From the NCBI RefSeq assembly GCF_000189635.1, contig NW_002476319.1, forward strand, positions 248,001-312,000: a stretch of 64,000 nt of DNA, written 5' to 3'. This DNA comes from Tetrahymena thermophila SB210. Lineage: Eukaryota > Ciliophora > Oligohymenophorea > Hymenostomatida > Tetrahymenidae. This document shows, piece after piece, positions 1 through 12,676 of the stretch (within the stretch, counting starts at the first letter, position 1; every line of letters begins with the position of its first letter). The position numbers and the translations under genes are program-made. Below the pieces are notes generated by a model that was given only the letters and a program-made list of their open reading frames with translations, was not told the origin of the DNA and did not search any database.

Positions 1-2
1 AT

Positions 3-608
3 ACTACCTATTAAATTGCTACTGATAATTATATACATCATTTTGAGCCAGCTATTTCTCGAGTAGAATTTGGCAGCGCTGATAGTTACATTACACCGCC
101 TGCAAGATAATTAGAGCAGTTAGAATAAAAAAATTCTTGGTTTCATCCTCCTAAAAAGTCCAAAAAATTTGTGAGAAGATATCTTGATTCTAGCGAAATG
201 CAACAAATATCAAAAAAATTAAATTTTTTCGACGATTCTCTCACAGGACAAACAATATCATCATCTGATTCTTCATAAAGTTAACAATCATAAAATATTG
301 GATTCTCTGTTGGAGTCGTAAATGAAAGAGATTAAATAGATAGTTTAGAATTAACTAACGCATACTCAACGCTAAGTATCAGTAATAATAATCCATAAAA
401 TTAAAACCAATCTAGTGTAAGCAGCGTGCACAGTAATGGAAATACATATTTTAATAAAAATCGTAATAGCACTGGCAGCAATAATTACAGCCACTAATAT
501 CCCGGACAATAAAATATTTAAAATTATTCTGTAAATTATAATAATAACAATAATTATAAATACACAAAAGCTCCAAGCAATCCAGAAAGTATTTTAAAAT
601 TCAGATGA
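3..608 (+). CDS. 3' end of a Q/N/S-rich protein (partial)
   Basis: Frame 3 stays open from the left edge to a TGA at 606-608 when TAA/TAG are read as Gln, giving 201 residues. The first part is mixed in composition, with a basic patch (PPKKSKKF, then VRRYLD) and acidic/aromatic residues. The rest is a low-complexity Ser/Asn/Gln tail ending in NPESILKFR. No catalytic domain is visible and the 5' end lies outside the window. The frame ends exactly where the DNA turns into pure AT-rich spacer, which supports coding. I do not recognise the family; the basic stretch followed by a disordered tail would suit a cytoskeletal or regulatory protein, but that is a guess. Confidence 0.7.
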
Positions 609-809
609 AAAATTCAAGATTATTTTTTAAATAAATTAGGTAAAATTTTGCTTTTATTATAAAAAACTTAGTATTTTTACCTATTTTTAATTGAAATATC
701 ACTCAATCAATAAATAAATAAAGAACAACCACAATGAGTGAATGAATGAATGACGATGATTGAAACTAATTTATTTAGCTAAAATATTAATTATTTTTTT
801 ATTCTCTCA

Positions 810-842
810 AAAAAACAAACAAACATACATACATACATATAC
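810..842. repeat. Simple repeat (CAAA)n then (CATA)n
   Basis: A run of about three CAAA units passes directly into about five CATA units. It is typical microsatellite drift in ciliate spacer DNA. Confidence 0.8.
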
Positions 843-1994
843 AACAATAATTAGTAAATCCTACCAATAATTTTTTATAGTAGCTTACTATATAAAAAAA
901 ATACCGCTGCCTGTACATTATCAATTATGCTAAACTTAGTCATAGACACAATAATAATTAACAATAGAAATAAATTAAAGATGATTTTTGAGCTAATATG
1001 GCGTAAAAAGCCAGCCTTAAAATTAACAAAAATAAACAATTAAGGACAATCATCATATCTTAAGAATAATAATACAAATAACCTTAATAATATGGTTTGG
1101 CTGAATTTTTCCTTCTGAAGAATAAATAATATGGTAAATATAAATAAAGTTTTAAGTAAAATAAGAATAAAAATACAAAAAAAGTGCATTAAAGTTATAT
1201 GCTTATAATTTTATAAGGATATAAATGTATTCTATACTAAATATATTAATAAATATCCATCCATCTATACAACTACTTACCAACAAAAATACCTACCTAA
1301 ATATCAATCTATCTCATAACTAACTAAATCTTATAAAATTATAAAGTATATAGATGATTTCAATTAAAAATTACTCGTATTAAAATCCATTTTATATAAT
1401 CCAACATGTTAGTTTCTCAATCTATTTTTATATTCTTTCTACTTTGCAAGTGTACTGTCTATCTATTAATCTTTGTGTTTTATAGTTTTACTTGAAATTT
1501 TCATTTCATAATTTATTGATTGATTTTTAAAATAAATAATTGATGCTTGCTTTTCATGTAAAATAAGATTTGGCAAATAAAATTTTAAATTTAAATTTAT
1601 TAACCAATTAAGAGTGTGAAATAAAGTTGGTAATTAACAATATTTTTTATTAATATCACAAACACTATTTTAAATTTATTTCTTATTTTCTAATTTAAAA
1701 AAAGCAATTAAAATATTTTTATTTATTCAAATTGTTCATTTTTTATGTAAATACAAATTTTTATTATATTTTAAAATTGTTTGTTAATTTTTTGAAGAAT
1801 TTTTAAAAAAGAATTCGATCTATTTGTATGAAATTTATTCTATTTTTATTTATTTAAATTTATTACAAAGAATTGTTTTTAAAAATTATTTTTCATTTTA
1901 AAAAATTTAATTTTTAACACTTCTCTATTTTAAATATTTGCAATTATTTAAATAGTTTGTTTAAATATATTGTTATCAATAATTTATTTTATAC

Positions 1995-2240
1995 AACTAT
2001 TTAATTATTTATTTTAATACATTTTTTAACTTATTTTTTACAATAACAAAACTATTGGTTAAACATATTTATATTAGTTTTAAATCTAAAACAATTTATT
2101 TAAATTAATATTAATATTTAATTTATTCAACTAATTATTTATTTTAATAAATTTTTTTACTTGATTTTTTATAATAACAGAATAATTGGTTAGAAATATT
2201 TATATTAGTTTTAAATCTAAAATAATTTACTTAAATTTAT
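1995..2240. repeat. Diverged tandem duplication, period about 133 bp
   Basis: Two adjacent copies (about 1995-2107 and 2128-2240) share the same order of words: AACTA, AATTATTTATTTTAATA, a T-run, AATAACA, ATTGGTTA, then ATATTTATATTAGTTTTAAA. They differ by scattered substitutions and small indels. Nothing coding is seen in either copy, so this looks like an old local duplication inside the 3' spacer. Confidence 0.7.
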
Positions 2241-2607
2241 TCATGTTAGCATTAATTAATTTTAAAGTTATGAAAATTTTTATTACTTTAATACACTCAT
2301 ATTGAATTTAAAATAAGAATTTTATAATTTAATTTTTTTAAAATTTGTTTAATTTTAATTTTATTTTTCGAGAAATGAAAGTTGAAAATGAATATTCTAT
2401 TTTTAGCTTATTTTTCATTTACTTTTATTCTAGTAGTGCTAAATATATTAAGTGCTTACTTAGTTATTTTTTGTATCAAGAAAACTTAAATCTGAGGAAA
2501 ATACATTATTCATATAAAACATAAAAAATAAGGTGTTTTAAAATTTTTTATTTAATTTTAATATTGTTTTAATTTGCATAAAAGTTATTATTGTTTTTAT
2601 ATAAAAA

Positions 2608-3872
2608 TCAAGATTGCTTGGTCTTAAGTACTTTTACTGATAAATTGTCTTTGGTTCTAATTTTAAATAAAAAATTTATTTATTTGCTAATTATTTTAAA
2701 TATATTTACAATGTGTAGACTACTCCACCCCAACCTGAAAGAATATCTCTATCACAACCAGCACTTAAACTTTATGCAACGATGTCTTCTAACTCATCGG
2801 GCTTGAGACCTTTTCTCCAGAAGGATTCACAAGAACCTATTAAACCATCAGCACCAGTTCCTCCAACTTAGAATTCTCCTTCAATAGAGGTACAACCGAT
2901 AGAGTCATAAGTAGCAGTGATTGGAATAACACCTTTTACTTCATCATATTCTAAACCAGCAACAATAGGTGAAACAAAATAAGGACCCCATCTATTTTAG
3001 TTTAAAAATGATTTATTACCAAATTAATAAAATTAATGTAAATCATCTAATTATTGTGATTTTATTATCTAAAAATAAATAAATAAATAATCTTTAGCAA
3101 ATCTTTCCTCTTTTATTTTTAAATTAAAAAGCTCTTTATAAATGTTTTTATTGTCTTTACGATTCATTAAATTGTGCAAAGATTTTAAATCTAATTTAAA
3201 AAGCCTTCCTTAATAACATTTATTTGAATAACTTTATTAATAAGATGTATTCTCCAAGTAAAGATGACAATCTCATTAATTAATTTTGATTGACATTCTT
3301 TACGTTTTTACACCAAACAGTTTATCAACAAAAGATATTTAATGATTTGCGTCTTAAGTTAAAGTAGAAAATAGGTTTGGTTTGTTTACCTTTTTTCGTA
3401 GAGAGTAGCAGAAATAAGATTTACAAAAGTATTAACTTTCATGTCTTTATTTTCTCTAAGTCTGTATAAGTTTACTTTATATTAAATTAAACGGTGGCTA
3501 TATTTTAAATTAAAAAAGTAAATATATGGCTTCTGTTAGTTATTGAAAGCTCATGAAAAGTGTTCATTTAATGTCTACTATCTCATCTATTGATGAAATT
3601 GTGTTTTTTATTTATGACATTTCGTGAATTAAACATTTTTCTTTTAAATTCTAATTCAATAATCATTTATTTTTAATTTACAATGTTTAAACATCAGTTG
3701 CAAGACCAGTCAAACCTAAAAGAATATTATCTTAGATTCTGAAAACCTTTTGGAAATTGGTGGCTACAGTTTGGAATTATGCACCCAAACGACGATCAGC
3801 ACCTATTGCTACACATTATTCACCCTTCATGGCAAGCATTGAACCACCATTATATGAAAAAGGATCACCCAT
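2608..3872 (-). CDS. PSMB3: Proteasome subunit beta type-3
   Basis: This is the beta-3 subunit of the 20S proteasome core, one of the non-catalytic beta subunits. Four exons on the minus strand, 3872-3682, 3497-3390, 2991-2710 and 2656-2608, give 209 residues, close to the 205 of human PSMB3. All three introns start GTAAA and end AG, and the phases agree. The start reads MGDPFSYNGG with no propeptide, followed by the MKGEQCVAIGADRR strand typical of beta-3. Later motifs are GLTGLATDVQT, YEKRWGPYF, PIVAGLEY and GTGADGLIGSCE. As in other beta-3 subunits there is no N-terminal catalytic Thr after processing, so the role is structural. Expected in nucleus and cytoplasm as an essential single-copy-type gene. 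Confidence 0.95.
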
Positions 3873-5052
3873 CTTGTATCTTTTTTTTGCTTTCTAACTA
3901 AAACGATAATAGATTCAATATTAATTTTGAATATTATTCAATATATTTTAATTAATTTTTGTTTTTGATTTATTTTTTTATTTTGCAAAATTTAAAAACC
4001 CATTCATAGTGATTAATTATCATTAACACAATAAATAAACAAATAAAGATTCTCTCTAATCTTGAAAGATATTTTCATTCAATTTCTCATATTTATTAAC
4101 ACTTCGCTTTCGATTCTAATTGTTTCTTTTCATATTTATTCTCTACTCTTATTCTTTTCTTTCTTATATTTTACTTAATTATTTTATCATTTTAATTCAT
4201 TATTCTACTCTTTTCTTCAATTTATTTATTTATTTGCTTTCATTTATCCAAACAAATTTTCTAACTATTAACCAGATTTTGATTATCATTCATATATTAA
4301 TTTGTTTGCATTAAATTTATTTTTACTTGCAATAAAATTAATTTATCATTTTACATTATTTAATGTTAATGCTAATTTTAATTTTCTTCCTTCTATTTAA
4401 ATTTAAAATTTTATACCAATTTAATTAGTCATAAAATAATTAATTAATTAATTTAAGATTAAAATGTCATATTTTTATTTTCAAGAATAATAAAATATAT
4501 TTTATAAAAATAAAATTAATCAAAAGTTTTAACAATTAGACCTTCAAACTATTTTATTTTTAGTTTAGTAATCTAAAATTTAAATTACTTTGTGTTATCC
4601 TAAATTAAACCCCTAAGATTTATAACTCTTGTTAAAAATTTTTTAATTTAAAATTTAATTTATTAAAATAAATTAACTACTTTTGAAAAATATTTTTTTT
4701 AAAAAAAAGGAATTATATAGTAGAACTTAAAATAAATTATAAGAAAGTAAGTATTTGATGAGTAACAACAATTATAAAATAATTAATTGCAATTTTATAT
4801 AAAATTAATTAATTCTTAAATTGTATTTAATTAAATTAAATTATACAATTAAATAGATTCTTGTTGTTGGTTGAATTGAAATCAAATTAATTTATTATAA
4901 ATTAAAACGTCGATTAAATTTCATAATTATTCAATATCATAATTGAAATAGTTTTTAATTAAAATTATTTTTTTAATTTTATTAAATTCTATACATTTAT
5001 TTTTTATAAATTCAAATACATAAGCAAATTAAATTAAAATTTTTTAATTTTT
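3873..5052. other. Upstream region of the proteasome gene, AT-rich
   Basis: Between the start of PSMB3 and the stop of the next minus-strand gene. The part at 4080-4320 is purine-rich on the minus strand and presumably carries the PSMB3 leader and promoter. No coding frame or RNA gene is supported. Confidence 0.5.
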
Positions 5053-5981
5053 TCAATCATTATCAGATTCTTAATCTTCATCATCACTACCTTCATTATA
5101 CTAAGGTTCTACATTTAAAATACCTGTATACTTTTGCAAATCTTAAACACGTTTACTGCAAAATAACAGTTATTATTAGAGCTATAGTTTATCTCTATTT
5201 AGTTACTCTAGTTCTCTTTATAATTTATAGTTTTCGTTTTTTTCTTCTTAAAGCCTTTCTTTTAATCTTTAGTGAAACTCTCTAAGCATCGGTTATATTT
5301 CTTTTATATTGTTGATATTGTTATTATGTATAGTATGCTATATATTTTCTAAATCTCTTTTGTACTCGTTAGCTAATTCCTCATATTCTTTTGAAGACTC
5401 TTTCGCTCTTGAAACTCGTTCCTTTTTTTACAGATATAATTTAATCATAAAAAATTATTTGCTTCATTTCAATTTTTTATAAAATTGTTTATCCTATTAG
5501 CACACTTTTTTGCAATTTCTTTAGAGAGCTTTATGCAAGTTATTTATTTAAAAATTAATGAACCAAAATAAGCTTGTTTGCATATAAATTTTATAGAATA
5601 CATATTTTTATATAAAGTTATATACAAAAAAATAAATCCTATTACCATAATAAGCTAAGTTACGCTATTCATACTATCAGATGCTGAGAGTTTACTTTGA
5701 TACCTTTCATCATAATTTGTAAATTATTATGTTCTTTCATCATAAATATCAGGAGGTTCATATATTACTGTTGGAGCATTTAAAATAGAAGTTCCAACTC
5801 CTGAAAGAATGCTGGCTGCACTCTTGGCAACTTCATCTTTACCGTTTAAAAGCTAAAGACTTTTATGATTTGTTATCATAATGTCTTTAGTTAAATAAGG
5901 TCCATTATTTTATCCTAAATTAAGGGAATATAAGCCACCTTATTTAGAAGGTTTTTAATATGGAGGTTATTGCTAATACAT
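5053..5981 (-). CDS. Coiled-coil protein with acidic tail, unknown function
   Basis: Two exons, 5981-5646 and 5421-5053, both joining in phase 0, encode 234 residues starting MYQQQPPYQK. The first half is Q/P-rich and then ordered-looking (EVAKSAASILSG, VIYEPPDIYDE). The second half is a strongly heptad-like helix rich in E, K, L and Q (about residues 113-215), followed by an acidic tail (NEGSDDEDQESDND). No family is recognised; the plan suits a structural or scaffold protein. The start is uncertain: the same frame stays open for about 100 bp upstream and reads as more coiled coil (QLQENIQ), so an additional 5' exon is possible. The intron 5422-5645 contains a second weak helical frame that I left out because its phases do not fit. 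Confidence 0.7.
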
Positions 5982-7306
5982 AACTTATTTCAAAGATTCT
6001 AAATAACTAATAATATTCTATATATTTTCTTGTAGCTGACTATAAATTATATTTATGCTAATGTAATTTTATAAACTTTAAATTTGTATATAATCGTGCT
6101 ATTTACTATTTATTTTTATTAAGATTTGAATTAGCTATTTAAGTGCTCAACTAAAGCTATTAATAAGAAGACTTATAATTAATTTATTATTAATATTTTG
6201 TATTTATTATCGTTTTATTTATTTTCTGCCTCATTTCCTCATTCATTTATTCCTTACAATCAATAGCATTCATTACTAAATTTATCGATGCTAAATTCTA
6301 AATTAAATTTTGATTGGTAAGTAAATATTTTAAGTGAGAAACATTCATAAATAAAAACTATAAAATGAAGATATCCTTTCATAGTTATTCCAATCAAAAT
6401 AGAATTAATACAAATCCTTTTATTATTTGGAGGAGTTTAGGTTTAAAATATTTACTTTAAGCCAGATACTAATTAAAAAATAATCTAATAATTAAAACTT
6501 ATTTTATAAATTTTAAATTTATTTGGCCTTTTAAATAGAAAAAGAATTAGATATATAATTTATAGCTTACCACAAATTATAGTGAAAACCCATAAAATAA
6601 TCAAAATTTCAAGTTACATGTAACTTTTTCATTAACACATATTTATGTTAAAATTTTTGAATATTAGATCAAGGAAATAAAGCTAGATATTCTGCATTAG
6701 ATAAAATAAATTAAATCTACTAAGCTACAAAACTAGAATCAAAATTTAATTTAAAATAAAAAGTTTGGTCTAATTATTTCAAAAGCTAAAAAATTGCTTT
6801 TAAAACCCAAAATTAGTTTTATTGACTTTTTTTACTTAATAATTTAGTGATATAATAAGCATTTTTTTATACTTAAGTTTAATTTATGAAATATAAATTT
6901 GACTATTTCATATTTTTTCTTTTTAAAGCTAGCAAAGAATTGATAATAAAAATTATTTTTTAAACTTATAAAAATAATTTAAATTTAAATTATTAATTGA
7001 AAGGCCAGAAATTAGCGAGTTGTTTAACAAACTTTGAAAATACTTAAAATTAAATTGATGGATAGCTTTTCTTATTTCTAATTATGGTTACCTTTTAAGA
7101 GTTTCTTTAACCACTATAAACTGCTGCAAAATATTCTTTGAATTTTTAAGTTAGTCTCTTGCTGAATTTGTTAATTGATTTTGATATTATTAAGCATTAT
7201 TAAAAGTTAAAATGAATTAATTAAATAAACTTATAAATATTTACTTTGAAAAAGAGTTGTTAATTAAAATTAAAGTGCAATCAATACAAAAGTAATTAAA
7301 ATAAGT
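5982..7306. other. Divergent intergenic region with one doubtful ORF
   Basis: This is the shared upstream region of the coiled-coil gene (minus) and the TPR gene (plus). A plus-strand frame at 6365-6850 stays open for 161 codons from ATG to TGA in the ciliate code and has a good AAAATG context (starts MKISFHSYSN). Its composition is as AT-rich as the spacer, and with one stop codon such frames arise by chance, so I do not call it a gene. A 10-bp inverted pair (TTTTGATTGG near 6308, CCAATCAAAA near 6391) flanks its start. Confidence 0.4.
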
Positions 7307-10300
7307 ATGGGCTCTTGTACATCAAAAGGAGTTCCTAGCTCTAAACAAAATAGCGTATGTTTTATTAGAAAAATTATATTACTGAATGAAAATCATTTAA
7401 ATAATCAATTTTAAAACAAAACAATTCTTTGAAGTTGTAAAGGAGTTTTGCATAGAGATTATAAGCTCTTTAAATCATAAATTTATTGTTTTTTCAGCTC
7501 TTAGAGTAATCATTTACAGTAAATTTTATTTAACTGTTATACTTATATAATTTAGAGGAAACCTTCAAAATCTGATTTCAATGTATAAGACCTCATGCCA
7601 ATTCATTAAAATTATAGAGGTTTGTTAATTATTTTGACATTATATTTAGAAAAAGATAGATTAGCAAAAATATAAATTTTGGCTTGATAATGATCAATTA
7701 ATTATCTTTTTAAATAGGATAGGATAAATAAAACTAATAATCTAATAATACAACGATACAGAGGATTATTCCACCGAGCATTAATGACGAAAATTAATCT
7801 ATTTAGATGCATAAAAATAAAAGACATATTAACTCTCAATAGAAATATAAACAAGAAAGTAATTCTTTAACTGTTCTTTAAAAACTTTAAAAATAATTAA
7901 TTACATAAAATTTGTAAGTATTAGAGAAAGCTCAAATTTTTTTGTTTGTAAAGTTAATAATATCTCTAAAATATTTAACTAAAAGATTATCAACCAGGTA
8001 CATAGAATACACATACGGACTGCGATATACAGTTTACTAGTTTTGAGGTTAAACCTTAGTGCTTACCTAGTGGCACTTTTGTAGGTGTAAACAACTTAAA
8101 TGACTCCTCTCATAAGAATATATTGAACGAATCATAATAGAATATATAATAAAACTGCTTTAATTAAAATGAAAATAATTTAAATCTGTAAATCTAAAAG
8201 TAAAGCAGTTTCTAAAGTGGATAAAATAAATCTAATAAAGGGAATGCTCACTTTTAGAAAAAAATTATAAAAGATAATTATTTGCTTTCGAAAAGTGATA
8301 AAAAAAATTAAAATATGTCTCAATATTTAAATTCATTAACAAAAAAAGCTAGTTATTAAGGTAATAATGTACAAGAATTTTAGCTTGATAAAGTTGATCA
8401 AGATATAGAAGAAAAATAATTTGCATTTAGTGGAATTGGCATTATAAAAGCCTTCCATAATGGAAACAGTGCAAAAAATATTGTTATTAACTAGAATAAT
8501 TAACCCAAGAAAGATACTAAAACGCTGGCTCAGTATCATCAAAAAAGAATAGAATCTATGTTTGATAATTTAATTAACAGAACCAGTGAAAAATCTGTTG
8601 ATTTTTTTGATGAACATGCAAACAATTTTATTATTTTAAATACACAGGAGTGTAAAGATCCTGCAATTTCTCAAAGAAACATTAATTTTTCTTAATCAAG
8701 TCCTTATATTCATGCTAAAAACAACTATAATAACAATTAAGAAGTATAATTGTTTTAAGGAATCAGTGGATTACAATAAAATAATGCAATAAATAGTAAT
8801 ACCAACTTCTTATAAAATGCAAGACAAAAAGGAGGAAAACCTGTACTTACAATAAGTGCAATAGACGATATTTCAATCACGAAAGTTCCTTCTTAGTTAG
8901 TAAATTAGCAAAATAAAATAAGTTTTAATCACCTTTAATTGAATGAAAAAGATAAAGCATTACTATTTAAGTATGCTAAGAATTGGATTTATTTAAGCAG
9001 AGCATTCTAGCAAAATGGAGAATTAAATGATGCCTTAAGTTGTCTATTGCCTGCTACTTCTTTATTCTTACAAATGGGTTTATCTGATTATCTTGTTATA
9101 GTTCTCGTAGAAGCTTATGTTTGCTTTCTTGGAATCCTTTGCTAAAGGAAAGAAGAAGAAAGCGACAGTGCAGTCAAAAAAATAGAATAAAAGTTTCTTT
9201 ACATAAGATAAACTGTTCTTTCATCTTAACACATAGCTGCTTCTCATTTAATTGATAAACAATTTTCAGGATCTTTTATAAATAAATAAACAAATCCTAT
9301 TTTATAGCAAGAACCGTCTTAAAAAAACACAGAAAAGACATTTATTTTCGAAGAATGGAAGAATTATAATTAATAAACTTAAAATACAACTTTGAAAGAA
9401 GTTTACTAAAATGAGTTGATTTTCTTTTTAGAAATGATTTACACAATATTAAAATCTCCAACAAAATAATTCATCCATATATTAATATCTTTGATTGATT
9501 ACATTGAGCAGTGTTAATCTAGCTCCATTTTATACAATCACCCTAACCTTAATTCACTCTATAGAGACTTAAAGCTACTTCAAGTAAGCTATTTTATTTT
9601 AATCTATTTGAATTTTGTTTAAAAAGTTAATATTTATTTTTCATTCATACTTCCTTGATACTCTTTCTCAAAAAATTCTGATTTTTTTTATTTACTTAAA
9701 AAGTTTGCAACAAATAATCAAATTTATTTAAAGTTTTGTGTAATAAATAATAAACATTTTTAATAAAAGAGTAAAATGGTTTAAGGTGATTCGAGTGGTT
9801 AGAAATTTGAAAACAAAGGTATGTAAGCAATTTAAGATGTTGTATCTTAATTAGATTAATAATAAATCAATACAGAACAAAATGATTTGAATAGCTTTTT
9901 GTAATCTTTAGTTAATGAACACTCAAAAATAATACTTAACTAGTTTGTAGAAGAATCAAACAGATATAGCTTAATATAATTAAACTTAAAAATTAAACCT
10001 ATTGGCTTGGTTTTAATTAAATTAGGGCATTTGCTTAGAGTTTGGTTGGATTTATCGCAGCATGCTCTATTTTTTTATGAACAAGCTTATAAATATGATT
10101 CAAATAATTACGAAGCACTTTTTTATATTGCAATAACTCTCAGGAATTTAGATAAAACTCAAGAAGCTATACAATACTATAATTAAGCTCTCGAAATAAA
10201 TAATTATTACACAGAATGTTACATTAATTTGGGAAATATATATCTTTAAGAGTATCAAAATATTAGTGTAGCTGAAAAATTCTATGTAAAAGCTCTAATT

Positions 10301-11008
10301 TCTTCTCACTGCAGTACTGCATAATCTTCTCTTGTTTGCAAAGGAAGAATATTCAATCTCCTTGGAGAAATTTAAAAATAAAATGTAATCCTATTAATTC
10401 GATTAATTTAATTTATAAATTTTTAATATTTATTAACAAATTAAATTAAGACTTTTACAATTTCAAAAAATATTCATTTCACATTTATTATTAATTAGAA
10501 CGACTATAACTTAGCTTCAGTTTTTTATTGTTGTGGAATATTCAAAGATTCATTATATGAAGAAAATTATTATGACTTAATAGATGCTCTTAACTGTCTT
10601 TAGTTTGATGTATCAAGCTCTATCAAATATTTTAAAATTATTATTGAAGTTGTTTCCTTTTCAGTATTTGAGAAAAGTGATTGGTAGAGCAAGCTTCTTG
10701 TTTACTAAAATTAGCTAATAAATATACTGAAAAAATCGAATACAACAAAGTATGACATGAATTATAATCAGTTAGAATCTATTGTCATAAGTGAAGATTC
10801 CTATTAGTAGTTTTTATAGACATTTTAAAGCTAAACTATTTAGAAAACTCAATAATTTATACAGTGCTTACTTAATAAAACTATTGCACTAAATATCAAA
10901 GAGATTGAGGATATTTATACAAGAAAAAGTATTTAGGAGGAAAGTTCAAAAGATGATATTTAGTACTTATCAATACTTAAAGACTTTCTTTCTAAAATAT
11001 CTTGCTGA
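7307..11008 (+). CDS. TPR-like protein with predicted N-terminal lipid modification
   Basis: Six exons (7307-7354, 7556-7619, 7718-7913, 8041-9583, 9770-10384, 10499-11008) give 991 residues with consistent phases. The first exon encodes MGSCTSKGVPSS: Gly2 plus Cys4 is the classic pattern for myristoylation with nearby palmitoylation, predicting membrane anchoring. Residues about 90-310 are N/Q/S-rich. Helical-repeat segments follow: one around LFKYAKNWIYLSRAFQQNG with ALSCLLPA, and clear TPR units after 9770 (LFYIAITLRNLDKTQEA, CYINLGNIYLQEYQNISVA). Two doubts remain. The exon 3/4 junction (7914-8040) has several possible acceptors. The intron 9584-9769 could instead separate two genes, because ATG at 9776 has a good context and the upstream frame would stop shortly after 9583 if unspliced. 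TPRs bind partner proteins; the partner is unknown. Confidence 0.65.
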
Positions 11009-12676
11009 AATACTAAATTTTAATGTATTTATTTAACACTTCAGAATTTTGACTATAAATTTTCCTTTAAAATTAACAACAAACAATTAATTATAAAATA
11101 AAAATTTTAAATAATTAAAATTATAAATAAAATTAAATATACAATAAAATTAATCACCAAACTAACTTACTATTAAGAGTGCTAAAATATATGTTAAACT
11201 AAGCTTTTTAATATCCCTAAATGATAAAATATTCTCTCTGTAGAGAAGCTTTAATTAAGCCTTTTTAAAAGTTTTCTATCATGCTTAGTCACTCTTTTAA
11301 TGCAAAGCTATAAAATGTTATATAAAAATAAATTAAATTTTTAAGTAAATTTTCCTTTTGATGATTGAAAAAATTTCCAAATCATAAAATAAATTTGAAA
11401 ATGAATAATTGTAAATAATTAAAAATATTTGTAAAATAAATATATTTCTATATAAACATATTCACATTTAATTTACTTACTATTATTATTTTTTAACTAA
11501 ATTAAGTTTAAATAATTTAAATAAATTAATAATTTTAAACTTAAATTCTAAAATTTAGCCAACAAAAGCAGAAGTTATTTAAAAAAAGCTATAATTTATG
11601 TAATATTTTTAATATTTTATAAATTATTTGCTCTCCACATATTGAGATAAAATAGATTTAATTAGATAAAAGTCTTTAATAAAATTAAATATTTTTTAAA
11701 ATATAAAAGAATATTAACTGCATTAAATAATATCCATACATTTTTTGTTAAATTTATCATAAAAAATAGTAATAAAAGTATCTGAATTTATTTTAAGTCT
11801 TGAAATTTAAAAAGTTAAAATATTAAATAATAATAACTATTATTATTTACAATAAGATTGAATATGTAAATGAGTACAATTTATATATCATATCTAATAA
11901 ATTTGGGATTGAATTAAGTCTAAAAAAAAAATATTAGAACAGGAAAGTTTTAAAAAATTTAGGAAAGTTAGTTTTAAAAAATTCAAGAAATTTTTGTTGA
12001 TTAAATTAAGTTGAGCTAGGTTGTAAATTTATTTTTATATACTGCTTTTATATAAAGTAATATAATATAGAGTAAATATTTAATATAGAGTATATTCGAC
12101 AATTCTGTTTTTAAAATATTTAAATAGTTATTTAGTGGATTAATTTTTTCATTATTTTATTTAGTTATTATCTATCAGCAAATAGCAATTATGGACTAAG
12201 CTAATTCGTTAGTTATGAAGTTTTATATTTTTTTAAGTAGAAAAGTAAGATACATTAATTATATGGTATTATTATTATATAGGTTGAAAGTTTTAACATT
12301 ATTTTTTATGGCTATCAAATTTGATTAATTCATTTCCTTCAATAAGTTGATTAATAATTTAATTATTATTATTCAACTCAAGGGAAACAAATAGTGTTTA
12401 ATTATATTTTATATTATATATAAAAGCCCGATTTTAAAGAATAGTACGTACTATTTCCTACTTGCTGATATTAGATATTGTTATAATATAAAGTAATTAT
12501 TTTTTTTTCACATAATGATTTGTTGTATTTTACAATTTTAGTACTTACTTTGTTTATTTTATAGCAAATGAAATATATTTTGAGTTGCTTTACTTATCAA
12601 AATTTACTAAAGTTTTTATGAAAGGTATTTAAATAATTTTTCTTGATTTAGCATTATGAGAAGATTAGATACATTT
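11009..12676. other. Convergent intergenic spacer, AT-rich
   Basis: This is the shared 3' spacer of the TPR gene and the septin gene. The only structured element noticed is a perfect 16-bp palindrome at 12440-12455. No coding frame supported. Confidence 0.55.
12440..12455. repeat. Perfect 16-bp palindrome
   Basis: AATAGTACGTACTATT equals its own reverse complement and has a CG centre, which stands out in this spacer. It lies about 220 bp past the septin stop codon. Function unknown. Confidence 0.5.

Larger units (their letters stand above)
609..2607. other. Intergenic spacer, AT-rich
   Basis: Both flanking genes end here: the left one reads in from the left and the proteasome gene reads in from the right, so this is a shared 3' spacer. 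It holds simple repeats near 810-842 and a diverged tandem duplication at 1995-2240. I see no convincing coding frame or RNA gene. Confidence 0.6.

Noticed and set aside
2591-2806. Plus-strand ATG frame in the standard code
   Set aside because: It overlaps the last two exons of the proteasome beta-3 gene on the opposite strand, which is confirmed by family alignment.
6365-6850. 161-codon ciliate-code ORF
   Set aside because: Composition equals the surrounding spacer, and with TGA as the only stop an ORF of this length is expected by chance; kept only as a note in the spacer entry.
10385-10498. In-frame read-through of the 114-bp segment in the TPR gene
   Set aside because: It is spacer-like AT-rich DNA with a GTAATC donor and an AATTAG acceptor interrupting a TPR unit; treated as an intron although its length is a multiple of three.
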